Shown: positions 8,029 to 18,040 of the stretch, piece by piece | Layout of the letters: every line of letters begins with the position of its first letter | Position numbering within the stretch: the first letter of the stretch is position 1 | Source: Mantamonas sphyraenae | Lineage: Eukaryota; CRuMs; Mantamonadidae | DNA: 64,000 nt | Assembly: GCA_026936335.1 (NCBI GenBank) | Contig: JAPMXV010000060.1 | Coordinates: 124,001 to 188,000, forward strand | Direction of reading: 5' to 3' | Position numbers and translations under genes: made by a program | The notes under the pieces: generated by a model | Seen by the model: only the letters and a program-made list of their open reading frames with translations | The model's database searches: none | What the model was told of the DNA's origin: nothing

Positions 8029-11000
8029 ATGTCGCATCGGTTGTTGTCCAAGGGAAAGGGCAAGGGCAAGGGAAAGGGCAAAACGGAGAACAAATATGGG
8101 ACGTTGAAACGGGTCAAACTGCAAAGCCAGGAAGGCGGTGTGGAGCGGCGGTGGAAGCGGAGCATGAGCTCGTCCGAGACGAAACTTGCGATCGAGGCTC
8201 GGTATGCACGAATGAAAGCGGACCGGGAAAGGTTGAATGCAGAGGTGAGTGCGTGGACGAGCATGTGTGCGGTTGCAATACAGAGTTCAGACGCACGAGT
8301 GGCGAGCGGGACGGTGGGAAAGGAGGAGCAAGAGGGATGAAGCGTCCATTGGACGGTCGGTGCGGGGTTTTTGCTTTTGGCCAGCTGACACGTGGGACAC
8401 CACACCCGGGCTGGGGCATGGGATGGCCACACAGCTGAGTGCACGTTCGACATTCGAGTTTGAAATCACGAAAATCAACAAGCATGGGTTTGAACAGACG
8501 CACAAGCGAGTGCTGGAGCTGCAGCTGCAGCGTGGAACCATTGTCGTGTACAAAGAGGCAAAGAAAGAGGGCAAAGAAACACGCACCATGGCGGACGGGC
8601 GCATTGTGTTGCGTGAACGTGTGTACCAATCCAAACACCTGCTGGAGTTGGAGAAGAGTGTGCTCGACCCTCTGCGTGTGCGTCTGCTCATCACCACGCG
8701 CAAAACGCCCGCAGTGTATGCCTTTGGCAGCATGCAGGAGAGGGAACTGGCCTTTCAGGTGCTGAAAACCATGCAGAAGTTGAACCATTGGAATCATGTG
8801 GTGGCACGTCACCTGCCGGACTTTACCCTGGGAACCATGCAGACACCGATCGAGCCCGAACAGGGTTCCAGCAGTGGTCCACGCGGCCGTGAAGGCGCAA
8901 GCAATGGCAATGGGGAGGAGGGAAACGAACGCGGTGAGGACGAGGACGAGGAGGAGTACAACAGCGACGAGGAGCATGTGGACGTGGAAGCTCTGGAAGC
9001 AGAAGAAGCTCGATTGGGCAGCAGCAGCAGTGGCAGCACACCGTCTGTGCTTGTGAGTGTGCCAGAAGAGGAGGAGAGCAGCAGCGAGATGAAGGAGGGG
9101 TCATCATCAGAGGGAAGCGCATCGACGTCGGGGGCGAGGGAGAAGCGCAGCGGAAGCAAGTCGAGCAAACGAGGACGCAGTGGGTCGGAACTACTGGAGG
9201 ATGCGCTGCGAGGGGCAATGCACACCATGGGAGGAGGAGTGGAGTTGCAAACAAGCACAGAAAAGACACGCAAACAGGGAGACGTGAGCAAGGGGAGCAC
9301 GACGTCGATCCTGCTGGGCGAGGCAATCAGCGAGACACTGCAGATGGCAGGAAACAACCTTCACATCAAGTTGGATGGGGAAGGGAGCACGACAATGAGC
9401 ACAAGCGGAAGCTCAACACGCACGTCGTCGAGGTCGCCATCGCCATCGGCATCGGGTAGCAATGGCAGCAGCAGCCTGTCTGTTGAGGGAGCCGGTGAGG
9501 GCAAGAGAGGACGTGCAAGCAGTCTGAACGTAGAGACAGAAGTGCAGGTGGAGGTGGAAGGTGGAGGCACGGGCCAGGAGGGAGTGACACGTACACACGA
9601 GCTGTTTACGCTGTTTGTGGGCTCGTGGAATCTGGGCAATGCACACGGGCCGGATGACATGAGTGCATGGCTGCCGAGCACAAAGGAGAGCAACACCGAC
9701 TTGGTGGTGGTGGGTGCGCAGGAGTGCGAGTATCCTGCGACACACGGATACACGACGTGCGAATCGGACTGGTTTGGGAAGATTGAAGCACACATGGGTG
9801 CGGAGTACGCACGTGTGGCGAGCATGTCGATGTGGGAAATCAGACTGATTGTTCTGATTCGCAAGAGCAAGATGAACAAGGTGACCAATGTGCAAAAGGC
9901 CAGCGTGGGCACTGGGATCGGCAACACGTTGGGCAACAAGGGAGCGGTGGGCATCTCGTTCTGCCTCAACGAGACGTCACTGAGTTTTGTGACGGCCCAC
10001 CTAGCAGCACACCAGAACAAGGTGGCAGCACGCGAGGAAGACTTTGTGTCGATCATCAAGAGTCTGAAACTGGGGAGCAACAACGACCTGGATTTGGTGC
10101 CTGCGAAATTCCACCACCTGTTCTTCTTTGGCGACCTGAACTATCGCATCGACATGTCGCGAGAGTCTGTGTTGGCATTGATTGAGGACAAACAGTGGGA
10201 CATCCTGCAGAGCAACGACCAGCTGCTCAAGGTACGGCAGTCGCACGAACTGTACGGCGGGTTTGAGGAGGGAAACATCCGGTTTGCGCCGACATACAAG
10301 ATGGAACGTAACCAGGAGCTTGTGTACACGGCGAAAAAGTCACGCATCCCATCGTACTGCGATCGCATCATGTGGTTGTCCATGCCTGGATTCTCGGACC
10401 ACATGCAACAGGTGAGCTACGATGCAGCCACGAGTCTGAGCACCAGTGACCACAAACCAGTGGCGGCTGTGTTTGAAATGGCCACAGTGCTGGGCGAGAC
10501 GCTGGATGTGGATGCCAACGGCGTGCTGAACCACCCGGTGCCATTCGACTGCAGGCCCGATCCGGAGGGGGCTGCGGTGGAGCACCTTGTGGTGCACTTT
10601 AGCGATGTGTTTGCAGAGAGCCTGGTGCTTCCGTTGGGAGGCGGGAACACACGTTTGCAGGTGGAAATGCGCGCCGATTTCCTGCTGGAGCCGACGGTGC
10701 GATCGCGCACGACGGCCGCGGCCAACTCGCTGACGTTTACAGAGGACACCTTTTCCATGCTGTTTCCCTGGGTGCACAATGCACAGTATCTGGCCAAGCA
10801 GCACGTGACGGTCATTCTGCACGAGTTGGAGGGCAGCAAGGACCGTGTGGTGGGGGTGGGAGTGGTGGCCCTGCAAAACGCAGACGTGGCCAGTCAGATC
10901 TTTGCCTGCACCCTGTACGACCACGGCAAGGTGGCAGGCGAACTCATGGGTGAGGTGTCCATTGTATCGCGTCGTTCGTTTGCCGCCAAACGCAAGGGGG

Positions 11001-11176
11001 GTGGCGAGGACGCAGGAGGAGGAGGAGGAGAAGCAGGAGATGCGGCAACCACCGACGCCGACGGCGGTGAAGAATCGCAGGAGGAAGAAGAGTCGGATGA
11101 GTCCGAGTATGAGGATGAGTCGGATGGCCAAGAGGAGTTGTCAATGGTTGAGCAATTGAAAGCAGAGAAGCTCTGA
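8029..11176 (+). CDS. Inositol-polyphosphate 5-phosphatase with N-terminal PH-like domain
   Basis: Preferred model: exons 8029-8244 and 8435-11176, 985 residues. Exon 1 encodes a basic GK-repeat leader ending ADRERLNAE before GTGAGT. The acceptor CACACAG at 8434 joins it in frame to LSARSTFEFEITKINKHG, the start of a PH-like domain (about 73-190). A Ser/Glu-rich linker follows, then the catalytic domain (about 455-750) with all family motifs: FVGSWNLGN, VVGAQE, TAHLAAH, GDLNYRID (about 637), PSYCDRIMW and SDHKPVAA (about 743). A C2-like region and an acidic tail follow. It removes the 5-phosphate of inositol lipids such as PI(4,5)P2 and PI(3,4,5)P3, probably at membranes reached through the PH-like domain. 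If exon 1 is not used, ATG 8423 (MATQLSARS) gives 917 residues. The next gene's first ATG overlaps the stop codon. Confidence 0.85.
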
Positions 11177-12162
11177 TGGGAGCAGATCAATCAAATCCCC
11201 CAATCATGTCGTCTGAGGAGGAGGAAGAGGTATTGGGACGCAAGGATGGTCTGCAAGCTTTGGCATCGGCCATGGCTGTGATTCGTTCGCCTCGGCGGAG
11301 AGTGCGACGGGGAATGGAGAGCGGGATGCAGCGTCAACGGGAGTTGCGTGTTGAAGTGCCTGCACAGCCTGCGCGGTACTCGCAGACACGCATGATCCGG
11401 TTGGCTGAGCCCAATGAGAACAAACCACGGGCGAGTGGGCAGCAGAGGACCAAGGATGGCGTCAAAGAGCCGCTGCGTGTGGATGTGCCAGAGCAGCCAC
11501 GCCGTTTCCAAAACCACCAGCTCGTGCAGCTGCAGGGGACGCCCGAGGTGGAGAGCGACAGGGAGGAAGGGGAGCACAACGACAAAGAGGGTGGAGAGGA
11601 AGAGGAGAAAGATACACGGCGTCCGTTGAGCGTGGAGGTGCCGCAGAGGAAATCCAAGTACACGGTGGAGGAGATCCAAGGGACGCCAGAACGCAGGAGA
11701 CGCAAGAAGAAGACGAAGAAACGGGTGGTGGAAGCAAAGGTGGACACACGATTGAACAGAAATCTGGTGTTGCCCAACATCCGAGCGGGCAAGCTGGCGT
11801 CACAGGCGGAGTTGTCGCGCAACGGTGAGCAACGGCTGCAGACAAGCGACGCCACCAAGGGCAAAAGCACACAGGAAACTTCATCTCAGGGCCAACGTGG
11901 CTCGCAAAGGGTCACACAGGGCACGAAGAGTGTGGTGTATCGTGTGCCACAGCGTCACAAGCCGTTCACTCGCTACCGGGAGTTCCAGACACTGGAAGAG
12001 AGCACTCCGGGCACCTCGTTGCAGGCAAGTGTCCGTTACGTGGACCCAGTGATGCTGGCCAAGGAGAGAGATCGCAAGACACGACGGCAGTTTGTGGGAG
12101 GACGCGATTGGCAGTCGCCAAGTCGCAAACCCAAGGATCTGATCAAAACGCAGCTGCTGTGA
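11176..12162 (+). CDS. Unknown basic protein with three internal LRVEVP-type repeats
   Basis: A 328-residue single-exon protein with no family I recognise. It is rich in Arg, Lys, Gln and Glu and looks mostly disordered. Three spaced copies of one motif are visible: LRVEVPAQPARYSQTRMIRL, LRVDVPEQPRRFQNHQLVQL and a weaker LSVEVPQRKSKYTVEEIQG. The second and third are each followed by, or end in, a GTPE tail. The C-terminal third has SLQASVRYVDP and a Lys/Arg-rich end. The motif alternates hydrophobic residues and Pro, like a short binding peptide. The first ATG at 11176 shares its A with the TGA of the 5-phosphatase, so a start at 11206 (MSSEEEEEV) may be used instead. Either way the transcript must begin inside the upstream gene or be shared with it. 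Confidence 0.6.
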   Translation: MGADQSNPPIMSSEEEEEVLGRKDGLQALASAMAVIRSPRRRVRRGMESGMQRQRELRVEVPAQPARYSQTRMIRLAEPNENKPRASGQQRTKDGVKEPLRVDVPEQPRRFQNHQLVQLQGTPEVESDREEGEHNDKEGGEEEEKDTRRPLSVEVPQRKSKYTVEEIQGTPERRRRKKKTKKRVVEAKVDTRLNRNLVLPNIRAGKLASQAELSRNGEQRLQTSDATKGKSTQETSSQGQRGSQRVTQGTKSVVYRVPQRHKPFTRYREFQTLEESTPGTSLQASVRYVDPVMLAKERDRKTRRQFVGGRDWQSPSRKPKDLIKTQLL

Positions 12163-12234
12163 CGGAAATTGTACATGTTTCATGTTCCACTTGGAGATTG
12201 CCATCCCCTCCTCCTGTGCCCCTTCCCCACCTTT

Positions 12235-13784
12235 TCAAAACGCCATCTCCCGCTGAATCTTGTTGAGTACATCGCAGGCAGGGAGCCTGCTCTGGCGGGC
12301 CTCACGAATTTTGACGTCGCGGATGTTGCTGGGATAGGTGCGCGCCCTGTTGATCTGCAGTTGAACCTGCCTTCGCTCGTGGTAGCAGTCTGTTTGGACC
12401 TGGTTGCGGTACACGCGTGTGATCTGCTCTTCCATGCGTGCTATCTGCTCCTGCGTGTGTTCCTGGTCAAAGCCAGGCTTAACATAGTACTTGATGCCCG
12501 GCAGGATGGAGCCGCGTCCGCGTGCGGCGTCCAGAAAGCCCGTCTGGCGTTCCACAGAGTAGACCGAGGTGCGCAGCAACGAGTGCGCCGGTTCGTTGCT
12601 GCTGCTGCCTCCCAACATGGCAAAGAGCAGCAGCATGATCAATGGCAGGAATTGAACCAGGTTGAAGTAGGTCGCCGGTTCCTGACGTCGTGTGTTGCGT
12701 CGCGTGGCACGGAAAAAGAACTCGTTCAGCAGATCCTCAGGCGTGAACGCCTCCCCGTGGAACGCATGCCCACGTGCAAACCGAGGGTCCATGAACGGAT
12801 GGCCCGCACCGCCAAACCCACGCCTTCCAAACCCCTGGTTTTGTTCCGCCTGGTCGGTGTCGTCGCCTGTTTGGTCGTAGATTTCCCGCTTTCGTGGATC
12901 CGTCAGCGTGGCGTTTGCCTTGCTCAACTCTGGTTTGGGGTTGTTTTTGTCACGTACCACACCCTTCCATGTCAGTGGCTCTGTCTCTATCTCTCCGTCT
13001 CCATGGCCATTGACTCCTCATGTGGCCCACTTCCTCCTCCCTCTCTCCTTTCCCGTCTCCCAAGCCTACTCTTGAATGCGTCCACCGCCTTTGCCTCTTT
13101 GTTCTTGTCCGGGTGAACCAGTCGCGACAGCTGTGCTCGTGTGCGTGTTGCGTGTGTCCCCATTCGCACATACCAGAGCGCACGTGTGTGTGTGTGAGTG
13201 TGTGTGAGTGTGTGTGTGTGTGTGTGTGAGCTGGCTGTAGACAGAGGCCGGCGGAATGACGTGGTGAGCCTCACCTTGCGGAAAGCCCGCTTGATTGTGT
13301 TTTCGTCTGCGTCTCGTGCCACACCCAGCACCTCGTAGGGTCCCTTGGCTCGCATGATGCTGGCTACAGCAGCTTTCTGTTGCTGCTCATTGTTGGCAGC
13401 CGTCTTGGCTTTGGCCTGCTCCTTGGCAGCCTTGCGCGCTGCCGAGCCGTTCGACCCGGCCGACGTGGACGAGCCCTCGCTTGCCACACTGCTGGCACTG
13501 CTGCCAGGTCCACTGCTTGCTCCCTTGCGCTTGCGCAACCCTTCGTCACTCGCATGCTTCCTACTCCCGCTGCTGCTGCTGCTCCCTGAGGAGGAGGAGG
13601 AGGAAGAGGAGGAGGACCCGCCGCTGCGACGATCCAACTTGGCTTGGATCTTTCCCGCCAACCGCAGCGCATCCCGGTTCTCCGCATCCAACTTGAGCGC
13701 CTTTTTCACGTTGCGTGCCGCTTCCACCAGATCCCCCTGGTCGTAGGCGTCTTGCGCAGCGTAAAAGGCGTCTTGGGAGGACAT
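12235..13784 (-). CDS. ER J-domain protein, DNAJB12/DNAJB14-like
   Basis: Exons (in gene order) 13784-13275, 13130-13070 and 12929-12235; 421 residues. The N-terminus (about 1-50) is a TPR-like helix pair (AAQDAYDQGDLVEAARNVKKAL), as in DNAJB12. A Ser-rich linker follows, then the J domain (about 146-212): YEVLGVARDAD, HPDKN at 176-180, and AFKKLSKANATLTDPRKREIYD, rebuilt exactly across both introns. A Gly/Phe stretch leads to one membrane helix (about 276-297, FLPLIMLLLFAML), then a C-terminal domain matching DUF1977 (GIKYYVKPGFDQEHTQEQIARM). The family sits in the ER membrane with the J domain facing the cytosol, recruits Hsp70 and helps ERAD and membrane-protein folding. The first intron holds a long GT/CA microsatellite. 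The gene converges with its left neighbour (72 bp). Confidence 0.88.
13184..13229. repeat. (GT)n microsatellite in J-protein intron 1
   Basis: A nearly pure GT run, broken by a few GA steps, inside the 144-bp first intron of the DNAJB12/14-like gene. In the sense of that gene it reads (CA)n, between donor and acceptor. Confidence 0.85.
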
Positions 13785-13890
13785 TTGCGGTGGGTGAGTG
13801 GCCGTCGTTTCCTGTCCGCCGCCTCGACCAAACCCACCCACCCACCCCCACACTCCAAATCACCCACCTTACCTCCTTCCAAGCATCACA

Positions 13891-14924
13891 ATGAGTGTGG
13901 GCAACGAATCGCTGCTCGACGTGGTGATTGAACAGATGGGCAAGCGGGGACGCGATCAGGAAGAGACCATCGACCGCATTGTTTACGTCGCCCGCGTGTC
14001 AGATACCCTCAAGTCCAAGAACCAACTTGGAGGTATGTGCTTTCCTCTATGCTTCCATGCGTCGTTGGAACCCGTTTTGCCTGCCCCCTTCTGCCTCTTG
14101 CCGTTGCGTATCGCGTGCAAACGCTCACCTCCTCCACACCCCCAAACACAAACAGAGCACTATGCTCGCTTCTACACAGAAACAGCGTCGCAGGGCGTGG
14201 TCACTGGCCTGTTGATGGTCATGGGATCGTATTGTGTGCACTACCTGGAGGCACCGGGCCCTGTGATTGTTGATTTGCTGCAGGAGCTGGTTGAGGACGA
14301 GCCCTACTTGCTCCCCAAGGTCATTTCCAACATCAAGATCCTGGCCCACACAGAGGACGTCGACGACCGCTCCTTCTCTCTGTGGACCCACCGTGTCATC
14401 CAGGGCATCTCATCCGATGCCTACTACGAGGACACCTCTCAGTCTCTTTCCGAGGCGGTACGTTGCCTCCACGGCCAACGGTCGTTTCCCCACCCAGCGT
14501 TTCCGCTCAAGTGCTTCCCACTCACACAGCCCCTCTAACACCGCGGAAACCCCGTCGCCACAGATGGCAAAATGTTACATAGGCATCAAGAAGCTGGGCC
14601 ACAAGTTGTCCATGCATCACAAGGTGAGTGTGTGGTGGTTTCTGCGTGCGCCCAACCCCGTCTCTCTTCCTGTCCCGCATTGCTTACCCATGCCCCCTTG
14701 CGGTCCTCCTTCTCACCTCCTTTCAGAACGAGTGGAAGGGCATTCTCGATTCGGCACGGATGAAAATGCCGGAGCTGCTGCCGTCGCACGAGCTGCTAGA
14801 ACGTGTGCTCGAAGCCAAGGACGTCATGGACGTGCCCACCTTTCTCGAACTGGCCACAAACACAGTCGACATTACTCTCGACAGCGAGATTGTGTGGCCC
14901 ATCCCAGAGACATTGCATGTGTGA
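13891..14924 (+). CDS. TEX47-like protein with BLUF-type fold (four exons)
   Basis: Exons 13891-14032, 14156-14457, 14564-14623 and 14727-14924 join in frame to 233 residues. The core reads IDRIVYVARVS, then EHYARFYTETASQGVVTGLL, MVMGSYCVHYLEAP, VIVDLLQEL and NIKILAHTEDVDDRSFSLW. This is the pattern of the BLUF-like domain of TEX47 (C7orf62): a strand, the TGLL strand, the HxLE strand, and the ILxHxxDxxxRxFxxW segment. True BLUF photoreceptors bind FAD through a Tyr/Gln pair near the start; I see no such pair, so light sensing is not implied. TEX47 is expressed in testis and a ciliary or flagellar link is suspected. The C-terminal exon (PSHELLERVLEAKDVMDVPTFL) fits the helical tail. Introns are 106, 103 and 123 bp, all GT..AG. 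Confidence 0.62.
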
Positions 14925-14956
14925 CAATGGACCTCGTTGTTTTCATTCCAGTCCTG

Positions 14957-16350
14957 TCAGCCCTCGGTGAACACCTTGTCGCTCTCCACCATCAGATCCT
15001 TCCACGTCGACGCCAACGACCCTCGCACATTGGATGGCTCTTGGTTCAACACTCGCCAATCGACATCGTCCTTCTCCTTGCCCTCCAGCAGTGCTGCGTC
15101 CTCCTGCCAACTGTACAATTGAGCACCCGTGCCACCGCTCCAAGGATCTGCAAAACGGGGGTTACGTGTGTGCATGTGTGTTAGCAACCCCATCCCTTGC
15201 CCCATCCCCATCGATCCATGGCCACACACCTCTGCCCTCGCCATTCCCTCCACACCCTCACCCACACCCACAACGCACTGATTTCAATCAACCACACACG
15301 GTCGTCCACCACTGCAAAGTCCACCACAGCGTTGTCCAGCTGCAGCTTGTCTCGCACATGGTTGTTGAAAAAGGTTTCCATCTGCTCCACCAGGTGTGGC
15401 ATCTGTGCCTCCAGCTCCTCAAAGTATGTCAGGCAATAGTACTGCGACAACGCCGTCAGCTTGCGTCCGTACACAAAGCCACGAAACTCCATCGACAGTG
15501 GAATCGGCTGCCACGCTCGCACGACAATCTGTGTGTTGAATGCCTGCTGCTCTTGTCCCTCTCCCTCCTCCTCGAGGCCATCCAACGCCAGTTCAAGATC
15601 CTCAAAGATCCTCTCGCTGTGCAGCAGCAGCACAAGCGCCTCCTCTCCACTCTCCACCTGATGGTCACATGATGATGGCAATGATGACAAAATAATGATG
15701 ATGCGTGTGAGTGAGTGATGGATTGACGACCGAGCGTGTGCACCCTCATTCCTCCACACATTCCTCCCACATACCTTCAACGCAGACAGCTGTGCCTCAA
15801 ACATGGCCACCAACCGCTCATTGTCCGACACATGTGTCTCTCCAGCCTGCTTGCGTGCCTGCATCTTGCTCAGAAACGTCTGCTTGAACTTGCGGTTTGC
15901 CAAGGTGACGTCCTTGGGACTGCGTGAGCTCATCTTGACGAATGCCCCGTGTTCCTTGCTCTTCTCCTCAAAGTAGGCCATGTGCTCATCAATTTGCGAT
16001 TGCAGTGTTTGCAGTGCCTCCCGGGTGTCCCGCGCACCCCCATCATCATCACCATCCAGCAAACCCACCAACCCGTCCACCGTGTCCAACAACCCGGCCT
16101 CTGTTTCCAATGAGTGCCCATCCAACCGGTTCACAAGCCCCTCCTCTCGGATTTGTTGGCTCATGTGTGATTTCAGTGCCGTGTGCACGTTTACAAAACG
16201 GCGTGCGTCGTCGGCACTGAGCTGCACGTAACGCGTTTCAAACGTGTGCTCCTCGTACGCCTCCAGCCACTCTTCGATGTTGGCCATGTGCACCCCCTTC
16301 TTGTAACTCATCACTTCCCTCTTGTCCACATACGCAGACTCGTCCGTCAT
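14957..16350 (-). CDS. CDC123-like eIF2 assembly factor (ATP-grasp fold)
   Basis: Exons (in gene order) 16350-15775, 15657-15279 and 15147-14957; 381 residues from MTDESAYVDK. CDC123/D123 features appear in order: NIEEWLEAYEEHTFETRYVQL at the start, SSRSPKDV, EALVLLLHSERIFEDLE, IVVRAW, SMEFRGFVYGRKLTALSQYY, then VWLIEI joined across an intron to NPWSGGTGAQLYSW, which matches the family's LIDFNPFG ATP/Mg site with Asp changed to Glu. CDC123 binds eIF2-gamma and drives assembly of the eIF2 heterotrimer. An upstream exon may exist: an open frame with SFLEALLKKSGELE follows a CACACAG acceptor-like site at 16424, and a minus-strand ATG lies at 16512. I kept the conservative start, because the conserved region begins just after it. 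Confidence 0.78.
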
Positions 16351-16510
16351 CGGCGACGACCGGTCGTTCGAGCTCTGTCGTTCCAACTCCCCCGACTTTT
16401 TCAGCAGCGCCTCCAGGAACGACTGTGTGTGTGTGTGTGTGTGTGTGTCAGCATCCGTCTTTTCCCTTTCTCCATGCATCCCCAACCACCGTCCTCTCTC
16501 TGAACGCACC
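16351..16510. promoter_or_regulatory. Divergent promoter region of CDC123-like and TFIIIC-like genes, with (TG)n run
   Basis: 160 bp between two divergent start codons. A pure TG run lies at 16424-16448. If the CDC123-like gene has a 5' exon, part of this is coding or intron. The plus-strand ATG at 16511 and a minus-strand ATG at 16512 share the palindrome CCATGG. No TATA box is seen. Confidence 0.4.
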
Positions 16511-17176
16511 ATGGCACCCAACGAAACAACGAGAAACAATCACTTGGCAGCGATGACGGCCCGTGCCGCGCTCATCGACTTGCTGGACCCGTCGTCGGCT
16601 GCCCAGGACGCCGTGGACGAACTGGGCGGCAACGAATGGCTAGACGACCAGCTGGTTGGCCAGGGGGCAGAAATCCTGCGGTACGACCTGGACACGGCGC
16701 AGGTGGTGCTGAAACGAGCGGATGCCGTGCCGCCGCACGAACCACGCACCACCACCTCGCACAGCAAACGTCAACGCAGCCTCGACCCAGGCACAGACAG
16801 CGCCTTTGTCATGCGTATCACACCCATGGCAGGTAGGCAAGAAGGAGAGGAGCAGGAGGTGGAGGACAATGACGTGTGGCAGACCACTGTACAGGCTGAG
16901 GTGACTCTGCGGTACGAAGCACCTTGGGCGGCGGGCATGGCTGTCTTGACAGTACACGACACACACACGCCCAAACACCATCTGCAGGGCAACATCCAGT
17001 ACCAGGCCCGCCTTCGTTCCCATTCCCCACCCAACATGTACGCGTATGGACCTGTCACCTTTATGGGCGAAGCCATGCGCAACGTCGCCACCCACGTTCT
17101 TCGCACTCGCAACATCCAGCACGACATCCCCACCACCGCTCTCACTACAGCCTCCACCACAGCCTCCTCCTCCTCC

Positions 17177-17209
<33 letters not shown>

Positions 17210-17992
17210 TCATCCTCCTCCTCATCCAAACGCTCTTCCTCCACCGGCAGCAGCGCAGCAAAGGCCCCGCAGCCCGAGTTTGATCCGGCCGCCATGACAC
17301 AGCCGCCCGAACCGCCGCCCGAACACCAGGCCGGGTACCTGGAATCCCACCAAAGCGAACTGGACACTCTTCGGGCCTTGTTTGACCCAGACCCGTGCGT
17401 GAGCACCGATCGCATCAAGCGTGAGGTGACACGCAAGCGATTGCGCGAAGCCCTGCCCTACGTGGCCTACAAAATGTCCTCGGGCTCCCCATTCAAGTTT
17501 TGTTACATGCGCTATGGGGCCATGCCCCACCTCGACCCATCCCTTGCCGTGTACCAAACCCTGGTGGTGCGTCTGGACAAGACCACCAGCAGCAAGGTGC
17601 AACTCTCCAACAAGAACCCCCCCAGGAACATCCAGAGGCAACAGGAACGCCTGCAAGTAATGCCCAGCAAGAATAGACTGGCCCTGTGTATTCATGACCT
17701 CGTCGACACCGTCGATGGCATCCGAACCCTCGCCGCAAACGTCACCTCCACCTTTGACCCCCACCAGAACGGCTGGTACTCTGCAGACACCCTTGATAGC
17801 ATGCGTGCTCTCATCAAAACACACATGGTCACCAAGTGCAAGCCCTGGACTCCCTCCGGTGTCCCCAAGCGTCCGCTGCCTTCACCTTCACCATCATCAT
17901 CCTCATCAGCCGACAACAACCACCCCGACGACGACGACGACGACGACGACGACAACAGCAACCATGCGTCCAAACGCCAACGAACAAGGTAA
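16511..17992 (+). CDS. TFIIIC subunit 5-like protein (GTF3C5/tau95 family)
   Basis: A 493-residue single-exon protein. The clearest family signal is in the C-terminal half: RKRLREALPYVAYKMSSGSP, then FCYMRYGAMPHLDP, then VYQTLVVRL. This matches the tau95/GTF3C5 block (xALPxxAYxxxxGPWRxxWxRFGYDPRxxxxxxxYQ). The N-terminal half has beta-rich segments (SAFVMRITPM, VTLRYEAPWAAGMAVLTVHD) that would fit the barrel that pairs with tau55. A run of about 20 Ser separates the halves, and the tail is acidic (nine Asp) then basic. The family is part of the tauA module of TFIIIC, which binds the A box of tRNA genes for Pol III. The call rests on one motif block, so confidence is moderate. The stop is 48 bp from the convergent sedolisin gene. 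Confidence 0.62.
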
Positions 17993-18040
17993 TCCTTCTT
18001 CATTGTCTCCTCATTCTCTTTGTTCTCCCTCTCCTCCTGC

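Noticed and set aside
8029-8438. A separate 89-residue gene before the 5-phosphatase
   Set aside because: It needs the acceptor at 8384, which lies upstream of the likely branch-point motif, and its stop overlaps the next start. The in-frame fusion through 8434 explains the same exon more simply. Kept as a finding about alternative splicing.
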